Of a stretch of DNA of 39,710 nucleotides, positions 32,817-39,710 are shown piece after piece. The stretch's first letter is position 1, and the number at the start of each line of letters is the position of its first letter. This DNA is from Leptolyngbya sp. FACHB-60 (GTDB lineage Bacteria > Cyanobacteriota > Cyanobacteriia > Phormidesmidales > Phormidesmidaceae): assembly GCF_014695775.1 (NCBI RefSeq), contig NZ_JACJOX010000039.1:1-39710 (forward strand). The letters run 5' to 3'. The notes below the pieces were generated by a model. It saw only the letters and a list, made by a program, of their open reading frames with translations. It did no database searches and was not told the origin of the DNA. A program made the translations under genes and the position numbers.

Positions 32817-33422
32817 TTACTTGCCTAGGAGGATGGAGGCTAGGTCGCCAATGCGCTCAAAGTCGACTTGGGATGCGATCTCCATCACCCGCCGACCATC
32901 GACCTGTAACGTAGTTGCCTCAATGGTGCGAAGTACGTCGATCAGCGTCAGCTGGCCAGTGTCAGCCGTCTCTAAAACCGCGTTGCGTAGCAGCTCCCAG
33001 CCGGGGCTGTCGTTGTCAGAAAAGGTAACGGTTGTGGCCAGCAGGCGCCAGAGAAGTTGCCCGGCAAAGGTATCTGACATTTCTCGCAGAGTGTCTACTT
33101 CCACCAGCACATTCTGGGTCAGCGCCTGACGGGCCTGCTCTTCCTCAATGCGGAGTACGTTGAGCAGCAGCTGTAGGTCGCGGCTAGGAATGCCCGTTTT
33201 GGCAAATGATTCTAAATCACTGACAGAAATGGGCGGTGCTTCTAGCGATCCGTAGGTAATTTGAATGTCTTCGGCGGCACTGACCTGGGGTGCGGCTATG
33301 GCCAGCCCGGTCAAGGAGGTCGCAACTAGAGCCAGCGCAGTAGCGCTTTGCCCAAGGCGGTGCCCTAACGCCAAGGACAGTGAAGACAGCTGATTGGTGG
33401 CCTGCCAGAATTGGTGCATCAT
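32817..33422 (-). CDS. DUF1400-like exported protein
   Basis: With ATG 33422 the protein has about 201 residues. It has an N-terminal signal-like segment (ATALALVATSLTGLAIAAPQ, then VSAAEDI, with a likely cleavage site around APQVSAA). The mature part, IQITYGSLEAPPISVSDLES, FAKTGIPSRDLQLLLNVL, then LLRNAVLETADTGQLTLIDV LRTI, follows the DUF1400 pattern, a domain often N-terminal to alpha/beta-hydrolases in cyanobacteria. Here the hydrolase part is absent, so this is a stand-alone DUF1400 protein. Exported or lipid-anchored. It is divergent from the nucleotidyltransferase gene, with 67 bp between the starts. Confidence 0.8.
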   Translation of the reverse strand: MMHQFWQATNQLSSLSLALGHRLGQSATALALVATSLTGLAIAAPQVSAAEDIQITYGSLEAPPISVSDLESFAKTGIPSRDLQLLLNVLRIEEEQARQALTQNVLVEVDTLREMSDTFAGQLLWRLLATTVTFSDNDSPGWELLRNAVLETADTGQLTLIDVLRTIEATTLQVDGRRVMEIASQVDFERIGDLASILLGK

Positions 33423-33489
33423 GCTTAGCCCACGCCTACTACCAGGATAATTAAAGACGATTAACTCGCTTCCGAGGTTCCCTATTCCG

Positions 33490-34314
33490 ATGTCTACGTC
33501 GCTACCCACCATTGGTCTAATTCCTGCTGCGGGGCAAGGCACGCGCATTTCACCCTTGCCGATGAGCAAAGAACTATTTCCGATTGGTTTTCGCATGCTA
33601 ACGAATCAGGTAGGGCCTCGCCCCAAGGTGGTGTGCCACTATTTGCTGGAAAAAATGCGGCGGGCAGGGGTAGAGCAGGCATTTTTCATTCTGCGGCCCG
33701 GTAAGTGGGATATCCCCAACTTTTTGGGTGACGGGGCCGATTTAGGGATGCACCTGAGCTACTTGACGGTGCATGTGCCCTTTGGGGTGCCCTTTAGCCT
33801 CAACCAGGCCTACCCCTTTTTGCGTGGGGCGACGGTAGTAATGGGGTTTCCAGATATTCTATTTGAGCCGGGAGATGCTTACCAAGTGCTGCTGGAGTGC
33901 CTGCATAGCGGCACAGCAGATGTAGTACTGGGCCTGTTCCCCACCAATCAGCCGGAGAAGGTAGGGGTGGTCGATTTTGACGAGAGCGGGGTAGTGCGGG
34001 GCATTTACGAAAAGTCTGGCCTGACTCATTTGCCCTACATGTGGGCGATCGCCGCTTGGCGGCCCAGCTTCTCAGACTTTTTGCACAGGTTCGTGCGCGA
34101 TCGCCAACAAGCTCTGATCGGCAGCCAAATCCCTCAGCACCTAAGCATCTTGCCGCCCTACACTGAGATTCCCATTGGGGATGTCATGCAGGCGGCATTG
34201 GCATCGGGGTTGCGGATAGAGGCACAGCCCTTTGCCCAGGGCACCTATCTAGATATTGGCACTCCAGAAAACTTGGCCAAAGCCATTCAGCAGCATCCGT
34301 TCCCGGTGAGCTAG
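33490..34314 (+). CDS. Sugar-phosphate nucleotidyltransferase (glucose-1-phosphate thymidylyltransferase-like)
   Basis: The 274-residue protein begins with TIGLIPAAGQGTRISPLPMS, the nucleotide-binding loop GxGxxR variant, and KELFPIG. Further signatures are VVMGFPDILFEPGD (metal/sugar site) and YLDIGTPENLAKAI near the end. The fold is that of NTP transferases that make NDP-sugars. The insertion after KELFPIG (FRMLTNQVGPRPKVVCHYLL) shows the regular arrangement. Substrate could be dTTP or UTP with a hexose-1-phosphate; a partner gene for the sugar pathway is not adjacent. ATG 33490; no strong ribosome-binding site. Cytoplasmic. Confidence 0.88.
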   Translation: MSTSLPTIGLIPAAGQGTRISPLPMSKELFPIGFRMLTNQVGPRPKVVCHYLLEKMRRAGVEQAFFILRPGKWDIPNFLGDGADLGMHLSYLTVHVPFGVPFSLNQAYPFLRGATVVMGFPDILFEPGDAYQVLLECLHSGTADVVLGLFPTNQPEKVGVVDFDESGVVRGIYEKSGLTHLPYMWAIAAWRPSFSDFLHRFVRDRQQALIGSQIPQHLSILPPYTEIPIGDVMQAALASGLRIEAQPFAQGTYLDIGTPENLAKAIQQHPFPVS

Positions 34315-34327
34315 CCACGGCAAAAAG

Positions 34328-34360
34328 ATGCGTTAGCGAAGCTATCCGAAGGAATCGCCG
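34328..34360. repeat. Short dispersed cyanobacterial repeat
   Basis: The stretch GATGCGTTAGCGAAGCTATC and the following CGAAGGAATCGC resemble a short interspersed repeat I have seen in many cyanobacterial genomes. Only one copy is in this window. It lies between two gene 3' ends. Confidence 0.4.
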
Positions 34361-34368
34361 ACCTCGCC

Positions 34369-34737
34369 CTAATCGTCGAAGTCGATATCGTCAGAGCCGA
34401 AGTCAGCACCAAAAAAGGAACCCGACACGGTGTGCTCTAGCTCCATGCGCTGCTCCATCTGGCGAAGAAAGTAGCCCGTCATCATGGCGGAGGCTAACAG
34501 CCCGGCTAGATTTTCGCGATCGGTGGTGACCTGGACGTTAAACCCGTCCCCTGGCAGCACACCGACCAACCCCTGCACGTTGTGGGCAATAATCTGCTTG
34601 ATTTCACCGCTGACTGCCTGGGCCACCCGGGTCAACACCTCTGGGGACTGGTGCTGGAGATATTTAAGCAACTCATTGGGGTGGTCGCTATTGGCCGACA
34701 TGCTAATGAATTCAGTATCTTCAGGGTTAAATACCAT
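34369..34737 (-). CDS. DUF760 protein
   Basis: The 122-residue protein contains LLKYLQHQSPEVLTRVAQAV, SGEIKQIIAHNVQGLVGVLP and RENLAGLLASAMMTGYFLRQ MEQRMEL, the conserved blocks of DUF760, a family of cyanobacteria and plastids. The C-terminus is acidic (FGSDDIDFDD). Plant members have been linked to chloroplast processes, but the molecular role is unclear. ATG 34737 is used; ATG 34701 would drop 12 residues. Soluble, single gene. Confidence 0.9.
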   Translation of the reverse strand: MVFNPEDTEFISMSANSDHPNELLKYLQHQSPEVLTRVAQAVSGEIKQIIAHNVQGLVGVLPGDGFNVQVTTDRENLAGLLASAMMTGYFLRQMEQRMELEHTVSGSFFGADFGSDDIDFDD

Positions 34738-34884
34738 GGAATCTCAAAGACCTTTGGTCACAACGTAGGTGACGGCGAGTACCAAATATCGGGGCGATTA
34801 GGATCCAATGCAACAAAGGCAACCCCTGGCCTGCCTATACCTACTAATATTCCCGATGATAGCGTAACGAATCATGTAATATTG

Positions 34885-34970
34885 CGTCGGCTCAGCAGCC
34901 TGGGTTTAGGCTGTTTGACCTAAACCCAGGCTGGGAGGCGATTTGGCAGCATAGATGCTGCGGTTTTTTG
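34885..34970 (+). ncRNA. Candidate plus-strand small RNA ending in two hairpins
   Basis: A perfect 15-bp stem (34896-34910 with 34919-34933, arm CAGCCTGGGTTTAGG, 8-base loop) is followed by a second hairpin and T6 at 34946-34968. No plus-strand gene ends nearby; DUF760 and scpB are both on the minus strand. The 5' end is unknown; a TAATAT box at 34877 is a possible -10 element. Two stacked hairpins with a terminator and no CDS suggest a short RNA, or a terminator for read-through from the nucleotidyltransferase gene. Confidence 0.35.
34946..34968 (+). terminator. Rho-independent terminator, plus strand
   Basis: Stem GCAGCAT with ATGCTGC (two-base loop) followed by GG and TTTTTT. It is on the opposite strand to both flanking genes. 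Confidence 0.7.
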
Positions 34971-35007
34971 TCTTTACAATAGTTTGATGGTATCGACGGG
35001 AGCAGGG

Positions 35008-35568
35008 CTATGAGGCTTCCTCGAGCTCGGGCTCAAACTCGGGTTCATCCCCATCGTCAGCATCTGTCTCTGTCACGGGGACGGCTGAACCTTTAGTTCG
35101 CAGCTGGGGCAGCGCATCAATTTCAAAATGTTGGTAAAACTTGTCGGTGACTTGCACTAAGGACGATCGCCCTTCGGCCTGGCGGCGCTTGCGCACAAAG
35201 CCTTGGGCGACAAGTTCTGGCACGTGCTGATAGACGCCAGAACCGCGTAGCTCGACGAGGTCGGTTTGGCTAATGGGGCCTTTGAGGGCGATCGCCGCCA
35301 GTGTCCGCAGCGCCCCCACCCCTAGATCGATAGGAATTAGCAAATCCACTAAAAACCGATAGCGCTCTTTGAGTTGAAGGCAGTAGCCATCGACGGTTTC
35401 AACGATTTCTAAGGCCCCGTCGCGGTGGGCATAGTCGTTCATCAGCTCGATCAGCCCTTCTTCGACGTCTTCGCGATCGCAGCGGGCTAGCTCTGCCAGC
35501 TTGGCAATGTCGAGGGGTTGTCCTTTGAGGTACAAAATCGCTTCGATGGTGGTGGCCAGACCAGGCAT
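35008..35568 (-). CDS. scpB: Segregation and condensation protein ScpB
   Basis: The 186-residue protein starts TTIEAILYLKGQPLDIAKLA and continues LMNDYAHRDGALEIVETVDG, YCLQLKERY, TLAAIALKGPISQTDLVELR and QHVPELVAQGFVRKRRQAEG. These are the two winged-helix domains of ScpB. It binds ScpA and SMC to compact and segregate the chromosome. The C-terminal 25 residues are an acidic tail (DADDGDEPEFEPELEEAS), a common feature of cyanobacterial members. ScpA is not nearby. Confidence 0.95.
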   Translation of the reverse strand: MPGLATTIEAILYLKGQPLDIAKLAELARCDREDVEEGLIELMNDYAHRDGALEIVETVDGYCLQLKERYRFLVDLLIPIDLGVGALRTLAAIALKGPISQTDLVELRGSGVYQHVPELVAQGFVRKRRQAEGRSSLVQVTDKFYQHFEIDALPQLRTKGSAVPVTETDADDGDEPEFEPELEEAS

Positions 35569-36006
35569 AGATTGTCAGTACCCTGAAACCATCCTCAAGC
35601 CTAGCGCCGATTGTGGAAAACGGTTGAATTCTGGCAATTTGGGGAAGGGGTGATACTAGTTTTGGGTTCCAAAAACCATTAAAGGACAGATGATTCTGTA
35701 GGGGCAAACGGCGTTTGCCCTGCAAAACGGGGCTTACTGCGCCAGGTTTAGCGCAGCGCACAATCTGGGGTAAAGCCAGATCTGCCACTGGGGCCATTTC
35801 GCTGGCCCCAGACCCCCATCGAGAAGGACGTTCCGTCGTCCTTCACCTCACGGAAAGGAGTAACCGATCATCGGTTTAAACCTATGTTTTGCAAAGTGGC
35901 CGATCAGGGGCTCAGGGCTCCTAGAAGAACAGGCTTCGTAGGGTGCATTCGCGCAGCAATGCACCATCTAAAGAGCTTATAAAGCAATATGCAGCGGCAA
36001 ATAAGC
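35569..36006. other. Hairpin-rich spacer between scpB and the ABC ATPase gene
   Basis: About 440 bp without a gene but with five clear dyads: 35698-35723 (GGGCAAACG/CGTTTGCCC), 35788-35811 (CTGGGGCCA/TGGCCCCAG), 35823-35844 (GAAGGACG/CGTCCTTC), 35862-35876 (AACCGAT/ATCGGTT) and 35942-35965 (GGTGCATT/AATGCACC). The first resembles the psaA-psaB spacer repeat. None is followed by a clear T-run. The region looks like accumulated palindromic repeats. Confidence 0.7.
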
Positions 36007-36858
36007 TTAATCTAGATTGCGCCCAGTCAGCTCTACGAAAATATCTTCGAGGTTGGAGGGGCGGGTCATCATGCCGGTTTTGTCGGGCTGCTGGTCGAGG
36101 TGGGCATTGGCGGCATCTAGGGTAGGAAAGAACTGGTAGTCCCAGCGATCGCCCCATTGAGTCATAACGATGCCTTCACCGTGGCGTTGGCGAAACTGCT
36201 CTAAAGTGCCCAGCTCAATCAGCTTGCCTTGGTCGAGAATGCCGATGCGATCGCACAGGTACTCCACCTCTTCCATATAGTGGGTGGTAAGCAGCATGGT
36301 CATGCCCTGCTGGTTGAGGCCCCGAATGATTTCCCACAGGCGGCGGCGGGTTTGGGGGTCGAGGCCCACGGTCGGCTCATCGAGAAAGAGAATTTTGGGG
36401 TTGTGGAGCAGGGCTCGGGCAATTTGCAGCCGCCGCTTCATGCCGCCACTGAGGGTTTTGACCTTGTCGTTGCGGCGATCGCCCAGTTCTACATAGTCCA
36501 GCCAGGTATCGATGGCGGTACGGCGCTGCGCAGCAGGAATATGGTGCATCCGTCCGTGCAGCTCCATGTTTTCCCACACGGTGAGGTCGCCATCAACGCT
36601 GGTTTGTTGCAGCACCACGCCAATTTGGCGGCGCACGTCGAGTTGCTGGCGGTTGACGTCATAACCTGCGACGACCACATGGCCGTCACTGGGCCGGGTG
36701 AGGGTGGTGGCCATGCGAATGGTAGTTGACTTGCCCGCGCCGTTGGGGCCTAGTAGACCAAAAACTTCTCCGGCTTCAATATTTAGAGAGAGGTCATTAA
36801 CGACGGATACGCCGTTGTAGACTTTGTGGACGTTTTGCAGACAGACCGCAGCGGACAT
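36007..36858 (-). CDS. ABC transporter ATP-binding protein (DrrA/CcmA-like)
   Basis: The 283-residue protein has Walker A LLGPNGAGKSTTIRM (residues about 35-49), the Q-loop region GVVLQQTSVDGDLTVWENME, the signature TLSGGMKRRLQIARAL and Walker B ILFLDEPTVGLDPQTR, followed by the H-loop TTHYMEEVEYLCDRI. The C-terminal extension (SNLEDIFVELTGRNLD) is typical of the DrrA/ABC-2 export subfamily. Its membrane partner is not in the window on this strand; it may be elsewhere. Substrate unknown (drug, polysaccharide or lipid export are family roles). Confidence 0.94.
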   Translation of the reverse strand: MSAAVCLQNVHKVYNGVSVVNDLSLNIEAGEVFGLLGPNGAGKSTTIRMATTLTRPSDGHVVVAGYDVNRQQLDVRRQIGVVLQQTSVDGDLTVWENMELHGRMHHIPAAQRRTAIDTWLDYVELGDRRNDKVKTLSGGMKRRLQIARALLHNPKILFLDEPTVGLDPQTRRRLWEIIRGLNQQGMTMLLTTHYMEEVEYLCDRIGILDQGKLIELGTLEQFRQRHGEGIVMTQWGDRWDYQFFPTLDAANAHLDQQPDKTGMMTRPSNLEDIFVELTGRNLD

Positions 36859-36990
36859 GGCAAGGGGCAGGCTCCAAAAGCTAAGTCATTGCGATCGGGG
36901 CTGAATCTGACCAACGAGTCTTTAACCCAGAACCGCCTGTAACTTATTGTTAATAGTCTTACCGTATCACCCATCTACCGTTGGTTAGCT

Positions 36991-37317
36991 GTGCGCGCTC
37001 GAATTGACCAAGACATTCTCTATCTCCATCAAAAGGATGTGCCAGCCTATAAAAAGTCAGGCTCAGTGGTGCGAAACAGTTATTTTTGGGCGCTGCGATC
37101 GATCGCTGATCGTGCAGGGTTTAACCACGATTGGGAGTTTGCCGATGTCGTGTGGCCAGCGCTGGGGCGCATGCTGCTCACCTTCACAGAGTCAGGGTAT
37201 TTGGGCTATCGAGAGACGGTGCTGGAATTTACCGATGATGTGACCATACCTGACGCCCTACGCCCCGTCGGAACTTGGATCGCAGACGATGAGTACGACG
37301 AGGAAGAGCATCTGTAG
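36991..37317 (+). CDS. Hypothetical protein
   Basis: The 108-residue protein starts at GTG 36991. It reads RIDQDILYLHQKDVPAYKKS, then VRNSYFWALRSIADRAGFNH and VVWPALGRMLLTFTESGYLG, with an acidic end (DDEYDEEEHL). It has several aromatic residues and no signal or membrane segment. I do not recognise a family. It is the last gene before the tRNA attachment site, so it belongs to the host chromosome rather than to the element. Confidence 0.65.
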   Translation: MRARIDQDILYLHQKDVPAYKKSGSVVRNSYFWALRSIADRAGFNHDWEFADVVWPALGRMLLTFTESGYLGYRETVLEFTDDVTIPDALRPVGTWIADDEYDEEEHL

Positions 37318-37540
37318 AACGTTGCTCCTTGGCGGCTAGTCAAAGCCACTGGAGAGAGTATCTAACCCAATTTCTTTAGTCTTCGCCTCAGATAGTTTGT
37401 GCCCTGCTGAGCTGTGCAGCACGCCGCTTGAGACCTGGCACCACGGGGCAGCCAACTGAAACTGGTGCTGGACTTGGCCATTAGAATTGCTACCGCAACA
37501 TCTTCCTGAGAGGAAAAGCTTCCAGAGGTTCCTAAAAATA

Positions 37541-37586
37541 AGCTGGTGACAAGATTCGAACTTGCGACCGGCTGATTACAAATCAG
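37541..37586 (-). other. Attachment site: 3' half of a tRNA-Thr(UGU) gene
   Basis: On the minus strand the 46 bases begin at the anticodon arm (CTGATTTGTAATCAG, anticodon TGT) and continue through variable loop, T arm (GCAAG-TTCGAAT-CTTGT) and the 3' acceptor strand CACCAGC with discriminator T. The bases upstream do not form a D arm or the matching acceptor strand GCTGGTG, and the outer anticodon-stem pair 27-43 is C-C. So only the 3' half is present, as left by an integrase that inserts into tRNA genes. The element therefore lies at higher coordinates. Confidence 0.82.
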
Positions 37587-37839
37587 GTTTCAAGGAGCCA
37601 AAGCCTATTCACAGCAAGGGTTTCGAAAAGGCGGCATTAAAACCGCATTATTTTTTATCCATAATATGGCGTAGTCCATGGGGGCGCAGTTGAGATAAGT
37701 AGTCTTTTGCCCCTAGAGGTTGTCCAGGTTGTCCCATGTAGGGGTAACGCCTTGATTTGTGAGGTTTTTAGCTCTGGTCACCTGTGCCCAACTTTATCAA
37801 GGGTAGGGTCAGGGGTAGTCGAGCCAGGAGGGTAGAACT

Positions 37840-37941
37840 GCTCAACTTGCTCAACAAGGGGTTCAACAACAGGGCATACCCAAAAAATAAGGGGCTTACC
37901 CTGTTGAGCGCCTGCTCAACTTTTGCTCACCTGAGCTCAAC
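37840..37941. repeat. Cluster of GCTCAAC heptamers next to the integrase
   Basis: GCTCAAC occurs at 37840, 37849, 37914 and 37935, inverted at 37903, and as GTTCAAC at 37861. A CAACAGGG/CCCTGTTG dyad spans 37867-37906. Six copies in about 100 bp beside an attachment site and integrase gene suggest arm-type integrase or excisionase binding sites. An operator array is an alternative. Confidence 0.6.
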
Positions 37942-38054
37942 ACTATATGGAAATGTCATTGAGTGCTTTAGAACCATTAGGACTTGGCCTCTTTATCCCT
38001 ACATAAGGAATGTAGTCCTGGGTGATCCAAAGAGGTCGTTAGCTCTAAGCCCTT

Positions 38055-39659
38055 CTAAGCCGCCACTCGCCGCCGTCGATTCGCTTCTCGCTTTAACCCT
38101 TCAAGGAGAAGCTGTCGTTGCTCACCTGTTAATCGGGAGAATTCAATCATCCCCTCTTCAGTCAACGGGAGCGGATGCTCCTCAGCCACAAAAATCAATT
38201 CAAATAGCTGCATATTGAAGTCCAGAATGGGCTGAATCTTTTCCGGGTGAGGTTGCTGATCGTAAACCTGCTCCTGCATTCGGCGGGAATGTTTCATGGC
38301 AACTGCTGCCGCCTCTAAAACAGGCTCTTCAGCCCCACTACTCTTCAAATAGGTTGTGAACATCTTACGCAGTGCTTGGGGAACGACCGGAACCCCGGCT
38401 TGTGCCTTAAACGCATTCCGAATTCGTTGGACAAGGGCATTAGCCGTTTGAGGAACCCCGACCGTAGATCCACGAATTGATTTTGTCGTGACAAAGAGAA
38501 CATTATGTTGGGGGCTGAACAACTGGCGAAAATCAGTGATCCAGAGGTTGAGATAGTGATAAAAGCCCATCCCATTGCCCATGGGCATATCCGGCACTTC
38601 CGTCCAGCTTTCGCCGTACCTACAGCCCGTTTTGTAATCCTCTGGACCGCGATAGATGTACCATCTCGGCTGAAGCGTCGAGGATAAGCGTTCGACGGGG
38701 GTAAAGATTCCCTCTTGAATGAGCCCCGACCTCAATGTGCGTCCTATCTCCAGTTGTCGTACCGTGCGATTGCGGTCAGGAGGAAGGATAATGAAAAAGC
38801 CTACGATCAGGAACGTCTGGAGATAGCGAGCTACCTCGTCACGAGAGCGTGTGGGTTGACCCTGCTTAGGTCCAGTCTTCCGCCGGGACTGCTCATATTT
38901 CACTAGCGCGGTATCGAGTTTCTCCCGCAACCGATTGAGAACCTGAATGGTAGTTTCCCAGGGAATACTGCGCGATTCATGGTCAATCACAGGCGGTGCT
39001 GTGTTCAGTGCTGCCTGCCGATCTTCCAGAATTTGCCGGAGCCGTCGGATAACCGGAATCCGGTTGAGATCCTCATCTTCAGTCAGACTGAGTCGCTTGA
39101 TTTCATCGCGATAGACAAATTTAGCCGCCAGGATTAAGGACTGCGTGATCAAAGCCTGGGTGGATAACGAGTTTGCATAGAAGTCGAAGTACCTATTCAG
39201 AAGCTCGGCTACCGCTTTAGTGGCCTCCGCACCAGCTTCATCGAGGCGATGGTGTTCCATATGACGCTGCGTGACCGACAGCTTTGAATCGCGAGAAGTT
39301 AGCGGTACAAACGGAATCATGCGGGTAAACGATAACCCGTCTACTGATTCCCCTTCAATGTTGTGGCACCAGCCCAATAACCGTAAGAGGTGGCTAGTTC
39401 GGTCGTTGTAGGTTTCCGGCCTAAGCCTCAGTTCATAATGACAGTAAGTCTTAAATGCCTCAACTTCAGCCTTGAGAACCGTGGGTATTTGCGCTTCCCT
39501 AAGGATGTAGGTAGCCTTACGATGCACACGCTTGTCGGAGAAGACCTGCTGCTCTTGGGTTGTTGAGAGCGCCAGGGCCTGAGTCACCTGCTGTTCCTGG
39601 TAGTGTTCTAGACCTGTGTATTGGGACAAAATACGAAGAGTCCCGAACCCGCTCTCCAC
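38055..39659 (-). CDS. Tyrosine recombinase/integrase of the integrated element
   Basis: The 534-residue protein has an N-terminal core-binding region (AEVEAFKTYCHYELRLRPET, a SAM-like helix set) and a C-terminal catalytic domain. Candidate catalytic residues are R in PPDRNRTVRQLEIG, K in GPEDYKTGCRYGE, R in VPQALRKMFTTYLKSSG (the usual HxLR histidine is Q here), H in AVAMKHSRRM and the tyrosine in QEQVYDQQ. The substitution in box II is atypical but seen in divergent cyanobacterial integrases. The gene is the first inside the element, about 470 bp from the tRNA-Thr half. It starts at GTG 39659, directly after a TGA (TGAGTG), so an upstream gene may end there; the window stops 51 bases further. 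Confidence 0.82.
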   Translation of the reverse strand: MESGFGTLRILSQYTGLEHYQEQQVTQALALSTTQEQQVFSDKRVHRKATYILREAQIPTVLKAEVEAFKTYCHYELRLRPETYNDRTSHLLRLLGWCHNIEGESVDGLSFTRMIPFVPLTSRDSKLSVTQRHMEHHRLDEAGAEATKAVAELLNRYFDFYANSLSTQALITQSLILAAKFVYRDEIKRLSLTEDEDLNRIPVIRRLRQILEDRQAALNTAPPVIDHESRSIPWETTIQVLNRLREKLDTALVKYEQSRRKTGPKQGQPTRSRDEVARYLQTFLIVGFFIILPPDRNRTVRQLEIGRTLRSGLIQEGIFTPVERLSSTLQPRWYIYRGPEDYKTGCRYGESWTEVPDMPMGNGMGFYHYLNLWITDFRQLFSPQHNVLFVTTKSIRGSTVGVPQTANALVQRIRNAFKAQAGVPVVPQALRKMFTTYLKSSGAEEPVLEAAAVAMKHSRRMQEQVYDQQPHPEKIQPILDFNMQLFELIFVAEEHPLPLTEEGMIEFSRLTGEQRQLLLEGLKREANRRRRVAA

Positions 39660-39710
39660 TCATGGTTCTCGAACCCATTTACTGCCCCACGTGTCACACC
39701 CCTGATGTCG

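Larger units (their letters stand above)
37318..38054. other. Spacer containing the element boundary
   Basis: About 740 bp without a supported gene. From left to right: unremarkable sequence to 37540, the tRNA-Thr 3' half at 37541-37586 (element attachment site), AT-richer sequence, and the GCTCAAC repeat cluster at 37840-37941 before the stop of the integrase gene. A 144-codon plus-strand frame at 37784-38218 is antisense to the integrase and rejected. Confidence 0.6.

Noticed and set aside
34582..34923. 113-codon plus-strand frame over the DUF760 gene
   Set aside because: Antisense to a well-recognised gene and without features of its own.
37541..37615. Complete tRNA-Thr gene
   Set aside because: The acceptor 5' strand and D arm are missing and the outer anticodon-stem pair is mismatched; only the 3' half is present.
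37784..38218. 144-codon plus-strand frame
   Set aside because: Half of it is antisense to the integrase and the rest covers the GCTCAAC repeats.

Overview
The window is chromosomal DNA of a cyanobacterium. It carries the photosystem I genes psaA (3' end) and psaB, the dark-operative protochlorophyllide reductase genes chlL and chlN, several cyanobacteria-typical families (DUF760, DUF4079, DUF5331, a DUF1400-like protein), and many copies of the HIP1 octamer GCGATCGC. The fairly GC-rich, proline- and alanine-rich coding style suggests a Leptolyngbya/Nodosilinea-like lineage, but the genus cannot be fixed from the sequence alone.

Layout. 1-2488: psaA end and psaB. 2987-5501: a flavodoxin-like oxidoreductase overlapping a KefB/C-type cation/proton antiporter. 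5544-9450 (minus strand): a three-gene cassette joined by 4-base or near-4-base overlaps. It encodes an LRR-Roc-COR (Roco) GTPase, a DUF6883 protein, and a DUF4926 protein with a GDK-repeat and a hydrophobic helix. 9546-10263: two small minus-strand genes. 10603-12210: murJ. 12430-18225: a five-gene, fully overlapping operon (haem-oxygenase-like diiron enzyme, enolase-superfamily enzyme, GH3-type acyl-adenylate/amido synthetase, small membrane protein, CocE/NonD hydrolase) that looks like an uncharacterised small-molecule pathway. 18334-20643: a UvrD-type helicase. 20781-25910 (mostly minus): a small winged-helix-like protein, a GltS-type symporter, a 44-residue plus-strand gene, a MITE with 8-bp target duplication, and the probable operon Lrp regulator - LysE exporter - M23 murein hydrolase. 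26084-27689: a DUF4079 protein with a strong terminator, then a coiled-coil gene broken by a one-base frameshift. 27928-31295 (minus): chlL - DUF5331 - DUF5331 - chlN with a terminator. 31935-32733: a TumE-like toxin/antitoxin pair. 32817-37317: housekeeping and conserved genes (DUF1400-like, sugar nucleotidyltransferase, DUF760, scpB, ABC ATPase, a hypothetical). 37541 to the end: the 3' half of a tRNA-Thr(UGU) gene, a cluster of GCTCAAC repeats and a tyrosine-recombinase gene. These mark the left edge of an integrated element that continues out of the window.

The strongest candidates for undescribed biology are two. The first is the Roco cassette, in which the GTPase and its downstream partner share a GDN-AGD-GDK tail motif, as in sensor/effector pairs that signal by homotypic assembly. 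The second is the diiron enzyme-enolase-GH3-hydrolase operon. Several palindrome families, a plus-strand terminator without a gene, and a hairpin-rich spacer are also recorded. All assignments come from reading motifs by eye; no database search was possible.
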